DNA from: CAIOSQ01 sp041178225
GTDB taxonomy: Bacteria; Pseudomonadota; Alphaproteobacteria; CACIAM-22H2
Length of the DNA: 64,000 nt
Direction: 5' to 3'
Assembly (NCBI GenBank): GCA_041178225.1
Contig: JBEGVV010000049.1
Coordinates: 20,300-84,299 of the forward strand
A model generated the notes under the pieces. It did no database searches and was not told the origin of the DNA. It saw nothing but the letters and a program-made list of their open reading frames with translations. Each line of letters starts with the position of its first letter. The stretch's first letter is position 1. Both the position numbers and the translations under genes were made by a program. This document shows positions 30,832 to 41,337 of the stretch, one piece after another.

Positions 30832-30839
<8 letters not shown>
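28734..30839 (-). CDS. flhA: flagellar biosynthesis protein FlhA
   Basis: 701 residues, full length for FlhA, the main gate of the flagellar type III export apparatus. The N-terminal half has about eight TM helices with the FHIPEP-region sequence (RSALDFSSFPTVLLVVTTFR, ARFTLDALPGKQMAID). The C-terminal ~350 residues form the cytoplasmic ring domain that receives chaperone-substrate complexes. The start is GTG at 30839, overlapping the activator gene by 8 bases; an ATG at 30806 would also be possible. Coupled downstream to flhF. Confidence 0.95.
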
Positions 30840-32280
<1,441 letters not shown>

Positions 32281-32283
32281 GCC

Positions 32284-32631
32284 TCAGCCGTCTTCGATCT
32301 TGAGGACCTCGGTCATCGACACGCTCAGCCGGTCCCCCTGGACCACGAGTTCGCCCTTGGCGACGCGGCGGTTGTTGACCCAGATCTCGATCGGCTCGCC
32401 GACCTTGGCGTCGAGTTCGATGACGGCGCCGCGTCCCAGCTTCAGGAGATCGTTGACCGAGAGCATGGCCTTGCCGAGCACGGCCATGACCTGGACCGGT
32501 ATCCTGAAGACCGAGGATTCCGGGGGCATCGGCACGACGGTGCCTGCCGGCGCGCCCGCCGCGAGCGCCGAGCCGATCGTCGGTTCCCCGAAGTCCGGGA
32601 GGGTGGGCGAGGGTTCCTTGTCGTCGCTCAT
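32284..32631 (-). CDS. fliN: flagellar motor switch protein FliN
   Basis: 115-residue SpoA-domain protein of the C-ring. After a 40-residue variable N-terminus comes the canonical core: IPVQVMAVLGKAMLSVNDLLKLGRGAVIELD, then VNNRRVAKGELVV and the final VSMTEVLK. Length and motif agree with FliN rather than FliM. The ATG at 32631 lies one base beyond the fliH stop, in an operon running towards flbD, whose start lies three bases after the fliN stop. Confidence 0.94.
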   Translation of the reverse strand: MSDDKEPSPTLPDFGEPTIGSALAAGAPAGTVVPMPPESSVFRIPVQVMAVLGKAMLSVNDLLKLGRGAVIELDAKVGEPIEIWVNNRRVAKGELVVQGDRLSVSMTEVLKIEDG

Positions 32632-32632
32632 C

Positions 32633-33292
32633 TCACTTGACCTCCGTCGCGCCGCGCAGCGCCACCAGCAGCCGGTCGTAGTCGACCACGATCGCCCCGC
32701 CGGAAGGTGCCTCGAGGGAGGAACGCAGCTCCCCCGCGCCGCCGCGCGCCACGACCTCCACGCCCTGCGCCTCGAGGAGGGCGGACAGGCCGCCGCCATC
32801 GCCCTGGAGGATCTCGAGCGTCCGCGGCGACAGCACGAGCCTGCCGCCGGTCCGGGTGCCTGCGCGCAGCGCCTCGAGGACATGGCTCCTGAACAGGGCC
32901 TCGATCGCGTCGCGCGCACCCGGCGCGGCCAGCCGCTCGGCGAGCGCGACGATCACGCGCTCGCTCTCCCGCGCATGCTCGTCGAGGCGTTCGCGATAGG
33001 CATCGCGAAGCCGCGAGAAGGCCTCCTGCATGTCGGCAAGCGCGGCCGCGAGGCGCGCCGCGGCGGCCTCCCCGGCCTCGCGCGCGCCCTGCGCGACGCC
33101 TTCCCGGAAACCGGCCGCGCGTCCCTCCTCCCGCGCCGCGCGTTCTCGCGCCGCGGACTGAGCGACGGGATCGTCGCCCGGCAGTGGCGGGAGCGCCGAT
33201 GGGCGCGGCAGGGCAGGCATCGCCGCCCTTGGAAACAGGGGCTCGAAAACACCCTGCTGAACGGCCACGAGGCCGGAACCAGCGCTCGCCAT
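32633..33292 (-). CDS. fliH: flagellar assembly protein FliH
   Basis: 219-residue regulator of the export ATPase FliI. The Pro-rich N-terminus is followed by a long Ala/Glu/Arg helix (EGRAAGFREGVAQGAREAGE with the G-x3-G pattern typical of FliH) and a C-terminal domain with IVALAERLAAPG and GAIVVDYDRLLVAL. FliI itself is not in this window. It is in the same direction as fliN, which follows after one base. The 88-base gap upstream to fliD contains no convincing -24/-12 promoter. Confidence 0.85.
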   Translation of the reverse strand: MASAGSGLVAVQQGVFEPLFPRAAMPALPRPSALPPLPGDDPVAQSAARERAAREEGRAAGFREGVAQGAREAGEAAAARLAAALADMQEAFSRLRDAYRERLDEHARESERVIVALAERLAAPGARDAIEALFRSHVLEALRAGTRTGGRLVLSPRTLEILQGDGGGLSALLEAQGVEVVARGGAGELRSSLEAPSGGAIVVDYDRLLVALRGATEVK

Positions 33293-33380
33293 GCACCTTC
33301 CCCGAAATTCGCGGGTACTTTGGTTGCAACGGCGCGCGGCCGGCGCAGGGATTGGTCCGATTCAGGGCGTTCGCGGCAGG

Positions 33381-35711
33381 TCAGCCACCCTTGTTCGCCG
33401 CCTGCACGAACTGCTCGATCGAACTGCGGACGGATGAAAGCCGCCCGAGCGTGCTTTCCATCTTCTGGAAGCGCGCCATGAGCGCCTCGCGCTGCCTGTC
33501 GAGGCGCTCGCGCAGGGCGTCGATCCGCGCCTGTCGCTTCGCGTTGAGGTCGTCGACCTCGGAGATCGCCTGCGCGACGCGCCCGGTCTCGGCGCGCGCG
33601 TACTGGTCGGCGAGGAAGAAGAACTGGGTGCCGAGCCCCGTGCGCACGGAGAAGCCCGACTTGTCGCCGTCGGTCGTCGCGCCGGTGTAGATGAAGGTCA
33701 GGCCCTCGATCGACCCGCTCGCGGCGGTATACGCGCTGCCGGAGCGGGACAGCGCGATCGTGCCGCCGCCGGAGACGGCGAGCGACCCGACGCCCCCGGA
33801 GAAGCTCAGCGTGTAGCTCCCCGAGGCATCCTTCGCCTTGTCGCCGAAGCCGGCGAGCGAGATGTCCGAGCCCCCCGGGACGAAGCGGAACTCGAACAGG
33901 CTGCGCACGCGCTCCGGGTCGTTGATGAGCACCTCGGCGAGCTTGCTCTCATCGACCTGGAGGACGCCCTTGGCGAGCGGATCCGCGCCGTCGGCCGCGA
34001 GCCCGATGCCGATGTCCTGCAGGCCCAGCAACCCGTTCGCGGATGCGACGCTGAAGGTCCGGAGCGTCTCGAGGGTCGCCTTCAGGTCCCTGAGCGCAGC
34101 GACCTTCGCCAGCACGCTCTCGGCGCGGAAGGTCCCGGTCACGGGGTCGACCTGGGACTGCTCGTTCGCGAAGCGGACCGCGTCGTTGTACGCGGCCACG
34201 AAGCCCGCCACCTTCTGCGCGATCGCGCCCGTGTCGGTGCCGACCTCGAGGCGGATGCGCGTCTGCGGCTCGGCCTGCAGCAGCTTGATCGTCAGGCCAC
34301 TGATGGCGTCGTCGATGACGTTGCCCGGCCGTCGCACCACCGCGCCGTCCAGCAGGATGCGCGCCTCCACCGGGCGCTCGATCGTCTCCGTGGCGAAGGT
34401 CGCCGAGGTGCCGGCGGCCGGGATCACCTCGATGGACAGGAACCGGTTGGGGGCGTCCGTGCTGAAGAGCAGCTGGTGGTCGGTCGCCGAGACGGCGATC
34501 TGGCTGGCGACGAGGCCGGATGGGGACGCTCCCTCGTTGGTCGCGTTGATCCGCGCCCGCAGGTCGGCGAGCGTGTCCCCGACCGCGACCTCCACCTGCG
34601 TGGAGAGCGCGGCGCGCCACTGGCTCGTGGCCGTGACGACGTTGCCCGCGTCGGAGAGGAGCGATGCAGCCACGCTGAGCACGCCCGCCGCGGACTCGGT
34701 CGACGCCGTCGTGCCGGCCAGCGCGTCAATGCGCGCCTCGAAGGCGGCTGCGATCGACGCCGGCGTCGCGCCGGCACCGGCGGTCACGCGGATGGTCGTG
34801 CCGCGCGCGTCGGCGAGGCGCAGCGCGTATTCCTGCCCTTCCGCGACCACCAGGCCAGAGAAGTCTATGGTCGTCGCGTCGACGAGCTGTCCCCCGATCG
34901 TCGCGGTCCCGGTGGATATGGCCGGCCGTCCCGTCGCGGCCAGCGAGGCGACATCCCAGCTCTGGACCTGGGCCACGCCGGTGGCGGCGGCGACGGTCGA
35001 GGTCGGGGCCAGTGTGGCGGTGCCGGCCGTGGCATCCATCAGCGAGAAGGGCACGGACACCCCGGTGCTGCGCGCGGTGACGACCAGCGCGCCACCCGTC
35101 ACCTCGGCGGAGAGCTGGCGCGACAGGACCGCGTCGGCGTTGATGCGCGCGGCGATCTCGGCGGCGACGTCGGCGCCGGCGCTGCGCGCGGTCTCCACGA
35201 TGGCGGCCGACGAGATCGACACGGTCCCCGAGATCCCGAGCGCGCCGGACGTGGAGAACTGCGCCTTGCGCACGTGCGCGCGCGCGACCTCCAGGACCTC
35301 GACGTCGTGCACGCCCCTCGCCGCGGAGTTCGAGGCCGTCGCGTTGACGATGTCCGCCGCCTGGGACTGCGCGGACGTCGCCGCCTCGAGGAGCCCCGCA
35401 GCGCGCCTCGACGTCGTCGCGGAAAGCGCCTTGCGGTCGAACACGCTCGACGACTTGTCGTAGGAGACCTTGCCGTAGAGTTCCGCCGTGGCCGCGCCGA
35501 GCGCGACGGACCTGGCGCGCAGCTTGTCGAGCGCGGCGACGCGCGCCTTCCCGGCGTCCATGGCGGCCGTGATCTTGTCGATCTGGAACTGGCGCGCCTT
35601 CACGATGTTGTCGACGATCGACTTCGCGTCGATCCCCGACGTCACGCCCGAGAAGATCGTGCGGCCGTTCGCGTCCGTGCTGACGTTGCTCGTGTTCGTG
35701 GTCAGGGGCAC
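33381..35711 (-). CDS. fliD: flagellar filament cap protein FliD
   Basis: 776-residue hook-associated protein 2. The N-terminal TIFSGVTSGIDAKSIVDNIV is the FliD coiled-coil signature, and the C-terminal helix (ISEVDDLNAKRQARIDALRE...FQKMESTLGRL) is its partner. The central part is a series of Ala/Thr/Ser/Val-rich beta-domains, longer than in enteric FliD (~470), so extra domains are exposed on the cap. The start is GTG, 35 bases after the flagellin stop. Works outside the cell, folding flagellin at the filament tip. Confidence 0.92.
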   Translation of the reverse strand: MPLTTNTSNVSTDANGRTIFSGVTSGIDAKSIVDNIVKARQFQIDKITAAMDAGKARVAALDKLRARSVALGAATAELYGKVSYDKSSSVFDRKALSATTSRRAAGLLEAATSAQSQAADIVNATASNSAARGVHDVEVLEVARAHVRKAQFSTSGALGISGTVSISSAAIVETARSAGADVAAEIAARINADAVLSRQLSAEVTGGALVVTARSTGVSVPFSLMDATAGTATLAPTSTVAAATGVAQVQSWDVASLAATGRPAISTGTATIGGQLVDATTIDFSGLVVAEGQEYALRLADARGTTIRVTAGAGATPASIAAAFEARIDALAGTTASTESAAGVLSVAASLLSDAGNVVTATSQWRAALSTQVEVAVGDTLADLRARINATNEGASPSGLVASQIAVSATDHQLLFSTDAPNRFLSIEVIPAAGTSATFATETIERPVEARILLDGAVVRRPGNVIDDAISGLTIKLLQAEPQTRIRLEVGTDTGAIAQKVAGFVAAYNDAVRFANEQSQVDPVTGTFRAESVLAKVAALRDLKATLETLRTFSVASANGLLGLQDIGIGLAADGADPLAKGVLQVDESKLAEVLINDPERVRSLFEFRFVPGGSDISLAGFGDKAKDASGSYTLSFSGGVGSLAVSGGGTIALSRSGSAYTAASGSIEGLTFIYTGATTDGDKSGFSVRTGLGTQFFFLADQYARAETGRVAQAISEVDDLNAKRQARIDALRERLDRQREALMARFQKMESTLGRLSSVRSSIEQFVQAANKGG

Positions 35712-35746
35712 GTCCGCGCTCCGTCAGGTGGTCCCGCGGCCCCGCC

Positions 35747-37756
35747 TCAGCGCTGGAACAGGCGCAGCAGGTTGTTGGGCATCTCGTTCGCCTGGGCGAG
35801 CATCGCGATGCCGGCCTGCAGCAGGATCTGCTTCGAGGTGAAGTTCGTCATCTCGCGCGCGACGTCGAGGTCGAGCAGGTCCGATCGCGCGGCCTCGGTG
35901 TTCTCGATCGAGGTCGCGAGGTTGGTGGAGGCGAACTCGAGCCGGTTCTGCGAGGCGCCGACCGCCGCGCGGGTCTGGCTGAGCTTCACGATGGCGTCGG
36001 AGATCGCGGCCGAGGCCGCCTTCGCCTGCGCCTCCGCGGAGATGCTCGTTCCGTTGAGCAGCAGGGACTTGGTCGTGATCGCGTCGACCTCGAAGGTCAG
36101 CACGTCGGTGTCGCGCGCGGCCGTGCCGAGCTTGAAGTTGAAGGTCTTCGTGTCCTTCGTCGTGACCGAGTTCGCGCCGACGAGCTGGGGCAGCGTGGCG
36201 ACGTCGACGACCCCGTAGTTCAGGCTCTGGCTCGTGTCCGCCGCCTCGAGGGATTCGAAGCGGATCGTGCAGACGAGGTTCTTGTCCGCCTCGCTCGAGA
36301 TGCTGAGGTCCCGGAGCTCGGCCGTGTAGACCTGGCCGTCCCGCTGCAGCGTGCCGAGGATGATCGGCGGGTCGCGCAGCTCCGGCTCGACGGCGCGCAC
36401 GGCTTCGATCGAGTCGTAGACCACGGTCGTGTCGTGGCCGATCACCTTGTCGAGGACGCCGGCGTCGTTCATCAGGCGCGCCTTCGCCACGTCCGTCGTC
36501 GCCGTGTCGGCGAAGATGTAGAACGCCTTGAGGTCGCCGTCGGTCCGCATCGCGAGCTTCTGCGGCAGGCGTGCGAAGGCGGGGCCCGCCTTGATCAGGT
36601 TGATCGAGCTTCCGCCACCGGTCACCTCGAGGTCGTGGACCGTCTCCGACGTGCGGTCGGTCGCCGTCGCGCTCGCGGCAAACGCCGTTCCCGCGGCGTC
36701 CGCGGTCAGGGTCAGCAGGCCCGGCGTCGACGTGCTGGCAGCCGTGACAACGGCGCTGGCGTCGGCATTGACGAGCCCGACCAGCGCGTCGCGGATCGTG
36801 CTCGAGGTATCGTTGCTGCTGGCGACATGCGTGTAGGTCGTGCCGTCGACCGTCAGGGCGAAGCTGTCGCCGGCCTGGATGGCGCCGGACACGGTGACGT
36901 TGTCGACCTGCGCGACACCAGGGGCGTTCGCCGTGGCGGCGGCATGGGCGATCGCCTGGTTCGCGTCCGTGGCGGCCACCGTCTTGTCGTAGACGTTCAG
37001 CACGACCGATCCGATGGCGTTCGGGAAGCCCGCCGTGTTCTTGTTGAAGAGCTCGTTCAGCGTGACCGACGCGCCAAGCTGGGAGAACTTCACCACCTCG
37101 GGCTTGCCCGGGACGATCGAGCGGTTCGCGAGCACCACGGTCTGGCTGACGCCGGAGTCCTGGTTCATCACGGTCAGGCCGCGCGTGACCTGGTTGTAGG
37201 AGATGCGGAACACGGAGCTCGCGACGTCCTCCTCGAAGGTGAAGTCCGCGAAGCCCCGCGTGTCGTCGACGAAGTTGAGGTAGTTGGCGTCGGCCTCGTG
37301 CGAGACGCCATTGACCCGCTTCGTCACCTCGACGGTCCCGTTGACCAGCAGGTTCCCCGCGAACTTCGTCGTGATCGCGATCCGGTCGAGCTCGGCGAGG
37401 AGCGACTGGTATTCGTTGTCGAACATCGTGCGTTCGTTGCGCGAGAACTGGCCGGAGGAGGCCTGCACCGCGAGCATCTTCGCGCGCACCAGGATCTCCG
37501 TGACGTTCGCCATCGCGCCATCCGCGATCTGGAGGAGGCTTCCGGCCTGGCGCGCGTTGACCGTGGCCTGCTCCATCGCCATCACCTCGGCCTTCAGGGC
37601 GGAGCCGATGGCCTGGGAGGCGGCGTCGTCCTTCGCAGACACGACGCGCGAACCCGAGGACAGCTTGTTGAGCGAGCTCGTGGCCGCGGCGTCCGAGTTC
37701 TTCAGGTTGCGGTGGGCGATGTTCGCCGCGAAGTTGGAGATGACGTTCAATGCCAT
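35747..37756 (-). CDS. fliC: flagellin (first copy)
   Basis: 669-residue flagellin. The D0/D1 N-terminus (MALNVISNFAANIAHRNLKN, then KLSSGSRVVSAKDDAA) and C-terminus (AREMTNFTSKQILLQAGIAM...LLRLFQ) are fully conserved; the ~400-residue Thr/Ser/Val-rich middle is surface-exposed and much longer than in ~275-residue alphaproteobacterial flagellins. It lies 48 bases downstream of flgE, with GAGGA before the ATG, and upstream of fliD. A second flagellin gene of similar size is at 49936-52005. Confidence 0.95.
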   Translation of the reverse strand: MALNVISNFAANIAHRNLKNSDAAATSSLNKLSSGSRVVSAKDDAASQAIGSALKAEVMAMEQATVNARQAGSLLQIADGAMANVTEILVRAKMLAVQASSGQFSRNERTMFDNEYQSLLAELDRIAITTKFAGNLLVNGTVEVTKRVNGVSHEADANYLNFVDDTRGFADFTFEEDVASSVFRISYNQVTRGLTVMNQDSGVSQTVVLANRSIVPGKPEVVKFSQLGASVTLNELFNKNTAGFPNAIGSVVLNVYDKTVAATDANQAIAHAAATANAPGVAQVDNVTVSGAIQAGDSFALTVDGTTYTHVASSNDTSSTIRDALVGLVNADASAVVTAASTSTPGLLTLTADAAGTAFAASATATDRTSETVHDLEVTGGGSSINLIKAGPAFARLPQKLAMRTDGDLKAFYIFADTATTDVAKARLMNDAGVLDKVIGHDTTVVYDSIEAVRAVEPELRDPPIILGTLQRDGQVYTAELRDLSISSEADKNLVCTIRFESLEAADTSQSLNYGVVDVATLPQLVGANSVTTKDTKTFNFKLGTAARDTDVLTFEVDAITTKSLLLNGTSISAEAQAKAASAAISDAIVKLSQTRAAVGASQNRLEFASTNLATSIENTEAARSDLLDLDVAREMTNFTSKQILLQAGIAMLAQANEMPNNLLRLFQR

Positions 37757-37804
37757 GTCAGGATCCTCGTCTGTGCTTGCGCGGTTTCAGCGGGCGTCGC
37801 GCCG

Positions 37805-39370
37805 TCAGGACTTCAGGCGGCTGAGCTCGCGGAGCATCTCGTCCGCGGTGGTGATCGTCTTGACGTTCGCCGCGTAGGCGTTCTGGGTGACGATCATGTC
37901 GGTCATCTCGGCGGCGATATCGACCGTCGACGCCTCCGTCGCGCCCGCGACGATGCCGCCGGCGGAGCCGGTGTTCGCGCGGGAGAGGGTGAACGCGCCG
38001 GACGAGACCGTCGCGCGATAGCTGTTCCCGGAGATCGGGGAGAGCTGGTTCGGCGCGGCGAAGGTCGCGATCGGCACCATGAAGGCGGGGCGCTGGACGC
38101 CGTTGGTGAACGTCATGTTCAGGAAGCCGGAGTTGTCGAGAGCCACGCTCGCCAGCCGTCCAAGTCCCGCGCCGTCGCCGCGGACCTGCGCGATCTCGAA
38201 CGTCTCGCCAAGCTGCGTCATGCCGGCGAGGTCGAGCGTGACCTGCGACGGGCTGGCCGTCGTGACCGAGCCATCCCAGGTGATGTCGAGGGTAAGCTCT
38301 CCGCTTCCGGACGACGGCTGCCCCGTGCCGTCGAAACCGATCGCGAGCGGGAAGCCGGCGCCGACCGTGCCGCTTGGCGCGCCCGACAGCGTCGGGCCGT
38401 CGACGTCCACGCTCCAGCCACCCGCTTCCCCGGTCTTCGTCCAGACGACGTCGAGGCGATGCGCGTTGCCGAGGGAGTCGTAGACGGTCGCCGGCGTGCG
38501 GAAGCCGCCATGCGTGAAGAGGTCGACGTCGTCGATAGACGCGGAGGCCTCCAGCGTGCCTGCGCGCGAGGGATCGTCGTTCGGGGTCCAGTCGAGCGCG
38601 CCGCCCGAGGCGACCTCCAGCCGTTCCATGACGTCGTCGATGGTCTCGCCGGCGCGCGCGATCACCTCGAAGGTCGCCGTTGTGTCCGCCGCCCCGCCGA
38701 CCCCGGGCGTCGTGAGCGCGAACGCCCAACGCTCGCCGATCCTCGGCTGGCGGTCGGCGATGCGCAGCAGCGTGTGCGTGGGATCGTCCGGATCGGCGAC
38801 CATCGGCCCGGTCAGGCCGTTGAAGACCGCCGCCTCGCGCGCGGCGGTGGGATCCGCCGGCAGGTTGGCCGTCACGCCGATGTCCCTGGTCGGGCTCGCC
38901 GCCGCCGTCACGCCGGAGATGGACACCGGCCGCAGGTCGCCCTCGGTCGCGCCCGAGATCGTACCGTCGGCGGCGACCGGGAAGCCCATGAGGTACTTGC
39001 CGGCGCCATTGCGCAGGAAGCCCATGGGATCGACGTCGAAGCTGCCGGCCCTTGTGAACTCGATGCTCGGCGAGGCGGGATCGGATCGCACCGCGAAGAA
39101 GCCGTTTCCGGAGATCGCGGCATCCGTCGCCCGGTTGGTCACCTGGATCGTGCCCTGCGCGTCGATCTCGCGCCGTGGCCGCGCGAGCAGCGAGCCCGGC
39201 GCGTAGGCCGTCGCCATGGCGCTCTCGACCACGAGGGACGAGAAGTCCATCTTGGTCGCCTTGTAGCCGGTCGTCCCGATGTTCGAGACGTTGTCCGAGA
39301 TGGTCTGGAACTTCTTGGACTGTCCCGCCAGACCGGAGACGCCCGTGCTCATCGCGCTGAAGATCGACAT
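37805..39370 (-). CDS. flgE: flagellar hook protein FlgE
   Basis: 521-residue hook subunit. The rod/hook-family N-terminus SAMSTGVSGLAGQSKKFQTI with SDNVSNIGTTGYKATK is intact, followed by ISGNGFFAV and a C-terminal segment MTDMIVTQNAYAANVKTITT ending LRELSRLKS. The length is larger than enteric FlgE (~400), with extra outer domains. It sits directly after the hook cap gene flgD (22 bases) in a block opened by the sigma-54 promoter upstream of fliK. Confidence 0.94.
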   Translation of the reverse strand: MSIFSAMSTGVSGLAGQSKKFQTISDNVSNIGTTGYKATKMDFSSLVVESAMATAYAPGSLLARPRREIDAQGTIQVTNRATDAAISGNGFFAVRSDPASPSIEFTRAGSFDVDPMGFLRNGAGKYLMGFPVAADGTISGATEGDLRPVSISGVTAAASPTRDIGVTANLPADPTAAREAAVFNGLTGPMVADPDDPTHTLLRIADRQPRIGERWAFALTTPGVGGAADTTATFEVIARAGETIDDVMERLEVASGGALDWTPNDDPSRAGTLEASASIDDVDLFTHGGFRTPATVYDSLGNAHRLDVVWTKTGEAGGWSVDVDGPTLSGAPSGTVGAGFPLAIGFDGTGQPSSGSGELTLDITWDGSVTTASPSQVTLDLAGMTQLGETFEIAQVRGDGAGLGRLASVALDNSGFLNMTFTNGVQRPAFMVPIATFAAPNQLSPISGNSYRATVSSGAFTLSRANTGSAGGIVAGATEASTVDIAAEMTDMIVTQNAYAANVKTITTADEMLRELSRLKS

Positions 39371-39392
39371 CGTTGCGCTTCCTTCCGTCCCG

Positions 39393-40058
39393 TTACCTGA
39401 TCGCGACCACGTCCTGCAGCGAGACGCTGCCGGTCGTGGTCCTGAGCTTCACGCCATCCGCCGCCCGCTCGACGCTCGAGACGCGGACATTCGACGTCGT
39501 GGCCACCGGCACGTCGATGCCGTTCGCGCCGCGTCCGACGACCTGGATCCTGTAGCTGCCGTCGGGCATCGGGGCTCCCGACGGGAACCTCGGCGACAGC
39601 GACACCGTGCGATGCCCCGCCCCGGCCGGCAGGTCGCTGCGCGCCAGCACCGCGCCCGACGCGTCGAGCAGCGATGCGCGCAGGCCGCTCATCCCCGCGG
39701 GCACGTCCATGTCGAAGGACGAGGCTCCGCCGACCACCTCGAGCATCTCCGACCTGACCGACACGGTCTGCCCGGCCAGCGACGCCGCCTGCAGCAGGTT
39801 CGTGGATTCCTGGACGGTGACGCCGCGCTCGACGGAGCGCGACATGTTCATCAGCTGCTCCACCTGGGAGAACTGCACGAGCTGCGCCGTGAATTCCTGC
39901 GTGCTCATCGGCGACATCGGGTTCTGGTTGGTCATCTGCGTCGTCAGCATCTTCAGGAAGGAGTCGAAGTTGCTGCCGACAAGCTTCTGCCCGGAGCTGG
40001 CGACCGCGCTGGCCGGGGTCGCGGCCCTTGCGCCGCCGAGGAGGGAAAGATCAGCCAT
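39393..40058 (-). CDS. flgD: flagellar hook assembly (cap) protein FlgD
   Basis: 221-residue hook cap. The conserved N-terminus reads NFDSFLKMLTTQMTNQNPM then TAQLVQFSQVEQL, and the C-terminal half is the beta-rich FlgD Ig-like/tudor region (PDGSYRIQVVGRGANG). The ATG at 40058 is preferred because GGAGG stands seven bases before it; the ATG at 40073 overlaps the fliK stop but lacks a ribosome site. Between fliK and flgE, as is usual for a hook operon. Confidence 0.93.
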   Translation of the reverse strand: MADLSLLGGARAATPASAVASSGQKLVGSNFDSFLKMLTTQMTNQNPMSPMSTQEFTAQLVQFSQVEQLMNMSRSVERGVTVQESTNLLQAASLAGQTVSVRSEMLEVVGGASSFDMDVPAGMSGLRASLLDASGAVLARSDLPAGAGHRTVSLSPRFPSGAPMPDGSYRIQVVGRGANGIDVPVATTSNVRVSSVERAADGVKLRTTTGSVSLQDVVAIR

Positions 40059-40069
40059 GTGCGCCTCCG

Positions 40070-41239
40070 TCATCCCGCGTCGGTCGTGCCGATGGCCAGG
40101 CGCCGGCCTGGGCGCGCGAACCCGCCCTCGATGGCCTCGCGCACGCGCCTGGACAGCTCGGGATCACCACCCAGCCGGATGCTCACCAGCTCCGGGGACT
40201 GCGAAATCCGGATGGACACGGCGCCCTCGCCGGGAACGACAAGCCGCGCGGTCCATGAGCCGTCGGCCATGCGCTGGGCGCGCAGCGGCGCGCCGGCGCC
40301 GGAGATGTTGCGAAGAAGCGCGCCGATGTCGATGTCCGGGGCGTCCGCGGACGCGCCGGCATCGGCCTCGCCCTCGGCCGCGTCCGCGGCTGTTCGCAAG
40401 GCATGCGGAAGGCGGCCATCGACGCGAGGCGCGGGCATGCGCGCCTCCAGCGCGGCGGGCGGGATCTCCCGCGGCGCGTCGTCGGCACGCCCGACCACCG
40501 ATCGCGCCTCGGGCAGCCCCTGCAGCAGCAGGAACTCGAAGCCGTGGGCGCGTGCATGCGACGGCGGCCCGAAGGCAGGCTCGCGCGCGGCCATGCGGGA
40601 CCCTTCCCGCGGGACGACCTCGCTGGACGACATGTCTTCCGCGGACGGCATCGCCGTCGCGTCGACGGCAGCGCCGGCCACCTGCTGCGAGGCGGCAGGC
40701 GACCGGGCCGCGGAGGAGAGGGCATGTGCGGGGCCATGCGAGGCGAGCCCGCGCGGCGTCGCGACGCCGCGGCCAGGCGCGCCATCGCCCGCGCCCGCGC
40801 CGCGCGCGCCAGCGTCCGCCGCGCGCATCCGCGGTCCGGACTGGTGCCGCGACGCAGCGACCTCGGCGGGCTCGATGGCGGTGGACATGGCCGGAAGGGA
40901 AGCCTCGACCCCGGACCCGGGACGCGCCGCACGTGCGGCGGCCGGGACCTGCACGGCATCGATCGCGCGCTCCACCTCCCTTGCTTCGCGGGGGTGCCGC
41001 GATTCCGGACGGGATCCGTCGATGCGCGCCGCGGACCCGCTGGCGGGCGCCTCGATGGAGGACACGTGCCCGGATGCTTCGATGCCCCGCGCGGCGTCGC
41101 CGCGCACGCCATCGCCGAGTTCGACCGGCCGCACGGTCGCGAGCATCGCGAGGAAGCGCTGCTGCGCGGCGGCATCCACGCCACCGCGCCGCTCGATGCC
41201 ATGCCTCGCCAACGCAACGCTCCGGATCGGATCATTCAT
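40070..41239 (-). CDS. fliK: FliK-like hook-length control protein
   Basis: 389 residues, low complexity and rich in Ala, Arg, Gly and Pro over the first ~280 residues, with a more ordered C-terminus (ADGSWTARLVVPG, VSIRISQSPELVSIRLGG, SRRVREAIEG) like the Flg_hook domain of FliK that switches export specificity. Identity rests on that C-terminal pattern and on its place immediately upstream of flgD. The ATG at 41239 was chosen because GGAG lies seven bases upstream; the GTG at 41245 would be too close to it. The sigma-54 promoter at 41318-41332 reads into this gene. Confidence 0.75.
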   Translation of the reverse strand: MNDPIRSVALARHGIERRGGVDAAAQQRFLAMLATVRPVELGDGVRGDAARGIEASGHVSSIEAPASGSAARIDGSRPESRHPREAREVERAIDAVQVPAAARAARPGSGVEASLPAMSTAIEPAEVAASRHQSGPRMRAADAGARGAGAGDGAPGRGVATPRGLASHGPAHALSSAARSPAASQQVAGAAVDATAMPSAEDMSSSEVVPREGSRMAAREPAFGPPSHARAHGFEFLLLQGLPEARSVVGRADDAPREIPPAALEARMPAPRVDGRLPHALRTAADAAEGEADAGASADAPDIDIGALLRNISGAGAPLRAQRMADGSWTARLVVPGEGAVSIRISQSPELVSIRLGGDPELSRRVREAIEGGFARPGRRLAIGTTDAG

Positions 41240-41317
41240 CGCCACGCTCCACGCGTTCGCCTGACACTAGGGACCGCCAAGAAATCATCAGGCGCACCGC
41301 GCCCTTGCCCCGACGAA

Positions 41318-41332
41318 GCAAGCGTCGTGCCA
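41318..41332 (-). promoter_or_regulatory. sigma-54 (-24/-12) promoter for fliK-flgD-flgE
   Basis: The minus strand reads TGGCACGACGCTTGC, a full match to TGGCAC-N5-TTGC with GG and GC ten bases apart. Predicted transcription start about 41306, some 67 bases before the fliK ATG. The -24 box lies only 6 bases from the ATG of the divergent fliR gene. Probably activated by the FlbD-like protein encoded nearby. Confidence 0.85.
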
Positions 41333-41337
41333 GCGCG

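Noticed and set aside
33293..33380. TTGCA in the fliH upstream gap as a sigma-54 -12 box
   Set aside because: The GG needed ten bases before the GC is not present; the nearest GG is off by two.
36434..39400. Long plus-strand open frame opposite flagellin and flgE
   Set aside because: Composition-driven shadow; the minus-strand products are clear flagellar proteins.
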